Assembly: GCA_035236585.1 (NCBI GenBank)
Contig: CP141126.1
Location: forward strand, 69,107,414 to 69,171,413
Reading direction: 5' to 3'
Length of the DNA stretch: 64,000 nucleotides
Source of the DNA: Warburgia ugandensis
Taxonomy: Eukaryota; Streptophyta; Magnoliopsida; Canellales; Canellaceae
Positions 59,701 through 64,000 of this stretch are shown one piece after another. Position numbers and translations under genes: made by a program. The notes under the pieces were generated by a model. The model was given only the letters and a program-made list of their open reading frames with translations. It ran no database searches and was not told where the DNA came from. Numbering within the stretch: the stretch's first letter is position 1; the number at the start of each line of letters is the position of its first letter.

Positions 59701-61865
59701 TATAGCCCTTACTATCATTAAGTCCATGTCATTTATTTCATGTAAATATCCTTTCAACTATGATTTCATTTAATTACATTTTCAAGGTAATTTTCATAAC
59801 ATAAACATTAAAGCATAAATGAATAAATATATAAATAAATAAATCTACAATTAAATCTACCAAGAAATAAATGGCAATTATAATAACATTTAATAATTCA
59901 AATGGAAATCTAACATGCCTTAACTATTCATAATGATCCAATGGTCATTATTCATCTTTCATCTCTTTTAGGGTTTATATCTTGTTCTTTTCATTTTCCT
60001 TTAAATATAATATATCCTCTTAATATGATTTCATTGTTAGATCATTGATGCATCTCATCCAATGATCTGATCTTTCTTGATCCACCCGATCAAGAAGATC
60101 TTAAGTCCTTTTATCCAATTTAATGGCATAGATCTTGATCTATCCCAAATCATCATCATCCAGTCCATAATTCCATATGATATTAGCTTCATATCATCAT
60201 CAAAACACATCCATACTATCCAATCATCCTTGATCAACTTGATCAAGGAGATCACCATTCATTTTTTATGGATCTTACTAATTTTTAAGGCTAGATCTCT
60301 TAATTAAACATAGACCAATCACTTATAACCATTGATTCCATGTTTTAAAGTCACAAGATCATTAATAGATCATAATTATATGGTTTGATCATTCCAAAAT
60401 TTTCTAATCATATGAATTAGTAACACTTTTCTTTATTAACAGAATTTTACATGCATCAAAATATAAATTTCCTAAGTTTAGTAAGTTCTACTGATCACAA
60501 GGAATTCAACCCAACTTTTTGTTCTCAATTTGGAGTTAAATTGAGATCAGAATTGAGATTTTAAGATTTCAGCCCATTTTAAGGGCTGAATTTTAATCTT
60601 ACTATTTTTGTTGATTTACTTGATATAAAAGCCTATAAATTTTACTGTGATCATGGTCCCTAAGGTTTAGGGACCTCCTAAACCCATCCATCAATTCTGA
60701 TCTCCAATTTGAGATCATCTTGATCATGATCCAACACTGTTGGAATGGATTTTAGTAATTTTAACAATTAAATTCAATTAAAAACATAAATATTATGAGT
60801 TTAGTAGCTAGTACACATGACAAGGATTCTATAAAAACTTTCCAATCTAAATTTGAAGTTCAAATGACTCCACAATTGGACTGTGAAGTTCATAGTCATT
60901 CTTAGGGTCCAGATTTGATCTAGGCCTAGTAGAACGAATGGCCTAGATCGATCGGGTGGAGCAGGCAGATTAGGCTGAAGGTTTAGTGCAGCCCTGTCAC
61001 CGAGATGCACGCATGATGTGTTCTCCCTAGGACCGATGCTGTCATGTGGCTATTCCATCAGGATGGCTTCGCATGCGGTGCGCGTGCGCAGAAACGCTCC
61101 CACAGGGCACGTTTCCATGTGGCGTCCTAAGAGCCAATCCTCTTGAGGAAGATCAAACAGTCTACTTGGACCCTCTAATCAACTCTTTTACAATTAAGGG
61201 CTCAAAACTCTATACAATTTGTTGAAACTTCTATCCTAGGGGTTTTAGACCCTTCTAAATCAATTGGATGGCTCAGATTTTTCATCTAAGCCCTCCATCA
61301 TCTAGAATTGAAGGGTTCTAGTCCTTACTTTATTTTTACAAAATTTAACCCAAACCTAATTACAGAAAAAAAAAATTCATAAAACAACATTAAATAAGTC
61401 TAGGAAGTGGTTCCACCTACTTGATTAGAGAAACAACTTAGATTTGAAGCCCAATTTGAGAAAAATACCCATTGCTAATAATATAGCCCAATAGTCCCTT
61501 ATTTTGTGATTTCTTGTTGATTTCACCTTTGGATCTTCAAATTGATTTGTGCATTTTGGGTGTTTTTCATGATTATGTGTAATTATTATGTTTTATTCTT
61601 TTTATTATTCAATGTTCATTGGATTCCCACTACCACCTCCTTCTCCACTAGTAGGTGGTAGTGGGTTGACTCATGATTACACATGCTCTGGCCATTAGAT
61701 TCCTTTGTGGGTCCCTTGTGGGCTCCACGCAGTGTGAAAAGACCATTTTGCCCTTTATGGAGAAAAATAGGGTTTATTCCCATGAACTCGGAATTGAGCG
61801 TACTTAATGGCATTGGATTCATATTTTTGAGTGCATGCCAAATATTTATGTCTTAAGCCTTGTTT

Positions 61866-63076
61866 TTCCGTTGTTTCTCTACCTTGTTCCTTGTTTTTTA
61901 TCTCCATATTTTGCATTGATTTTCTCTCTTAAATTCACTTGCATGATATCTAAGTTTAGATTGTGATCATTGGATTGTGTTCAATTCTTTCTTTGAATCA
62001 AGTTCTAAGCTTTAGAAAAGTGTGCAATGTCCAACCTTGTTATCTATGTACATGTGCACCATTGTTGGATGTAATTTCAAGTTAATGAATGAATTTGTTT
62101 CAAGAGCATGATTATTGTTTATGCTTGATTCCAATATATAAGTAATTTAGATATTGAGTCTTATCTTGCATAAAAAGTGCTAGTGCAATTGCATTTCATG
62201 CTTGGTTTGATTTGAATTCTTAAGTGCTTGAAATATAGAATTTTTCTATTCAATGTTTATGTGTAGTTTCCAACAGTCAATACATCTTATTTGATTGATT
62301 TATTAGCATCATAATTAGATTTTTAGGTTCTTTATTAAGTGATTTGATTAGATTGCATGTTATTTAGCTTTTTCTTATTGAATTTTTAGTGATTTTCGTC
62401 TAATGAACTGTGTGCAACATCCCATGAATCATGCTCATGGGACTTGGGTGATTCCTTCTTTGGTTCTTGTGTTGTTTAGTTGTTTAATATTAGTTTAGTA
62501 GTAGTTAATTAGTTGTTTTCATATAAATTTAGTTTTAGAAAGTTTCCTTTTTGAGTTTTAGAAAGTTTTAGGTTTAGAAAAGTGTTAAATTGGGAAAGTT
62601 CCCTTTTTAGTATGTTTCCTTAAGTTATGTTGCTTAGATTAATTCATTCTAATTTGCATTAGTTTCCTTTATTGAATGCATGTTAGTTAGGTAACTTCCT
62701 AATTCCATTTCTTAGTTATATTCTTAGCAAGTTTCCAATAATTGTAATTTCTAGCTTCAATCATATTTCCTTTCTTTTGTCATTTATTTTCTTAGCTTAA
62801 ATTCAAATCCAATTAAATCTCTCTCTTTGGCTGAACTTAAGCACTTTAAATATGATCAATCCAACATAAAATTTGTGAGATTCCTCATGGTATCGACCTC
62901 TCTCATGTGTGATACTACTTTGATTCATACCTTTGTGAGTAATTTTAAACTGTATCGACCTCTCTCATGTGTGATACTACTTTGATTCATACCTTTGTGA
63001 GTAATTTTAAACTATATTGACCTCTCTCATGTCTGATACTACTTTGATTCATACCCTTGTGAGTATTTTTAAACTA
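61866..63076 (+). mobile_element. H: Athila-like LTR 3' part
   Basis: AT-rich LTR-type sequence similar in layout to the F1 and J-right LTR 3' halves: CATGCT-rich stretches, a CCCATGAATCATGCTCATGG box near 62421, and an ending with ATCGACCTCTCTCATG boxes like the CTCATGTGATCGACC box of F2. It ends in three 62-bp tandem repeats. No coding potential. Confidence 0.55.
62891..63076 (+). repeat. Three tandem 62-bp repeats at the end of H
   Basis: Units start at 62891, 62953 and 63015, each opening TATCGACCTCTCTCATGTG or a near variant. The first two are essentially identical, and the third differs at a few positions. Confidence 0.9.
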
Positions 63077-64000
63077 CACCAATTGGTTAACTTAAGGTCA
63101 CTGAGCCCTAGGTGCTCATAAATAGATTATGGGAACAAATTTACCTTAGCCCCAAAATCATGTAATGCCCTATCAATGATAAGGTTTCCTATAACATAAG
63201 TAATGGAAGGATGCCCTAGATATCTAAACTTGGGAGGGATCTTGTGCTAGATCAAAGAGCCACTTGCTCGGTTAGGAAGGCTTTCTTTTACACATTGAGC
63301 TTTCACTTTTGTGCGTAGATCTCCTTGAGAAATTTTGAATTAGTAGGAATTTCCTTAATAGCATTTAGTAATGGGATATTTAATTGAAAATGTTTTAACA
63401 CATTCATTATCTCATTGAAATTAGTTCCTTTCTTAAACATGTTTAACAATTAAGAGAATGGGGCTTTAAGGACATAAGTGCCTCCACTAGAGGCTTAGAT
63501 GGAGTAGGAAGTTTCTGTCTATTCTCTTTCTCCTATGTTTTAACTAGGTCATTCTCCTTTATAGTTTTCCTACTTTGCCCTATTTTATTATCAACCTAAC
63601 AGCCACTCCTAAGGGTAGTTATGGACTTTGCTTGCTCATATCGTCTATATGAACTTGATCCTATTTCAAACTAGCCCATAGGGTTTGGAATTGGCTAACT
63701 GGGATACTATCCCTTTCCTCTATCATTTAATGCAGCAGACAATTAGCTCATTTGCATTTCTAATTTGCCAATAGCTTAGGATTTTAAGTTGATCTCTGTC
63801 TACTCTCATTCTTGATATTGTGTAAGGCCTTATGAGTCTTCATTCATTTCTTAAGGAGCAACTCTATATTATCCTCAGCTAAAACTTTCTTTGGTTGTTG
63901 AGGAAGCTAAAATCCAGGTGGCTATAAGGGAACTAAAGCTTCAGGAAACATTTTTACAGCAGTTCATGCATGGACATCCCTAGTAATTATTTTTTTACCA
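63077..64000 (-). mobile_element. M: Athila-like gag/protease fragment, runs off the window
   Basis: This parallels 17490-18100 of L on the same strand, covering the same gag C-terminal boxes (CTCATTGAAATTAG, CCACTCCTAAGGGTAGTTATG on the plus strand). It is decayed, adjoins H at ~63077, and its 5' part is outside the window. Confidence 0.75.

Larger units (their letters stand above)
57530..61865 (-). mobile_element. G3: near full-length LTR of family G, minus strand
   Basis: This matches G2 in reverse along ~4.3 kb, starting at its 3' end (TGTGACAACTTGGG on the plus strand at 57530). It keeps the hairpin (57971-58010), the leader-like module (59280-59700) and a GC-rich part near 60960-61130. 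Its upstream limit at ~61865 abuts H, and the first ~250 bases of the G LTR are not seen. No coding region. Confidence 0.8.

Noticed and set aside
60055-60307. Opposite-strand frames of 67-76 codons in G3
   Set aside because: AT-rich GATCA-type repeats open both strands. Not kept in G1 or G2.
1-64000. CRISPR arrays, tRNA or rRNA genes, bacterial operons, DNA transposon termini
   Set aside because: None seen. The only tRNA-like sequences are primer-site complements in C and F2. Repeats are LTR-borne and lack spacer-repeat structure. No convincing terminal inverted repeats with transposase remains were found.

Overview
The window reads as a gene-free block of a plant nuclear genome, most likely a large-genome flowering plant. 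It is almost entirely LTR retrotransposon sequence, nested and abutted in both orientations. I found no credible host gene, tRNA, rRNA, CRISPR array or bacterial feature. Evidence for a plant is the pairing of Ty3/gypsy chromovirus (Tekay/Del-like) elements, with long LTRs beginning TGTAATG and an initiator-Met tRNA primer site, with Athila/Tat-like elements that carry an Asp-tRNA-type primer site and the pol motifs of that clade. The species cannot be told from this sequence alone.

Layout. 1-2048 is an LTR (family A) of a minus-strand chromovirus-like element whose body lies left of the window. 2049-11305 is a very long LTR of family G1, split by a complete 4.4 kb solo LTR of the same family (G2, 6646-11047, 5-bp target duplication TGATG). 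11372-13775 is a probable solo LTR of another family (K) with degenerate ~60-bp repeats. 13776-19467 is a decayed minus-strand Athila-like element (L). 19468-29016 plus 44809-46440 is a chain of Athila-related, apparently non-autonomous units (F1, F2, F3). F2 is split by a minus-strand non-autonomous chromovirus derivative (C, 29017-44803, target duplication GATAT). C is itself split by a plus-strand chromovirus with gag-pol and chromodomain remains (B, 31432-40652, target duplication CTTCC). The nesting is therefore three deep: B in C in F2.

46441-51921 is a plus-strand relative of C (D). 51927-57529 is a large inverted pair of Athila-like 3' ends (J-left and J-right) around a spacer of about 0.75 kb. 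57530-61865 is a near full-length G LTR on the minus strand (G3). 61866-63076 is an Athila-like LTR end with three 62-bp tandem repeats (H). 63077-64000 is a minus-strand Athila gag/protease fragment running off the window (M).

The most interesting signals are non-coding. A leader-like module of about 200 bp (up to about 400 bp with weaker flanks) is shared by G LTRs, F units and the L leader, although these belong to different families. A 40-nt perfect or near-perfect hairpin is kept in all three G LTRs. A larger two-stem hairpin is kept in F1 and F2, with differences that preserve pairing. A GC-rich block is kept in all six A/B/C/D LTRs. Several in-LTR minisatellites are also present. I did not find a new enzymatic or defence system. 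All identities given are by-eye estimates.
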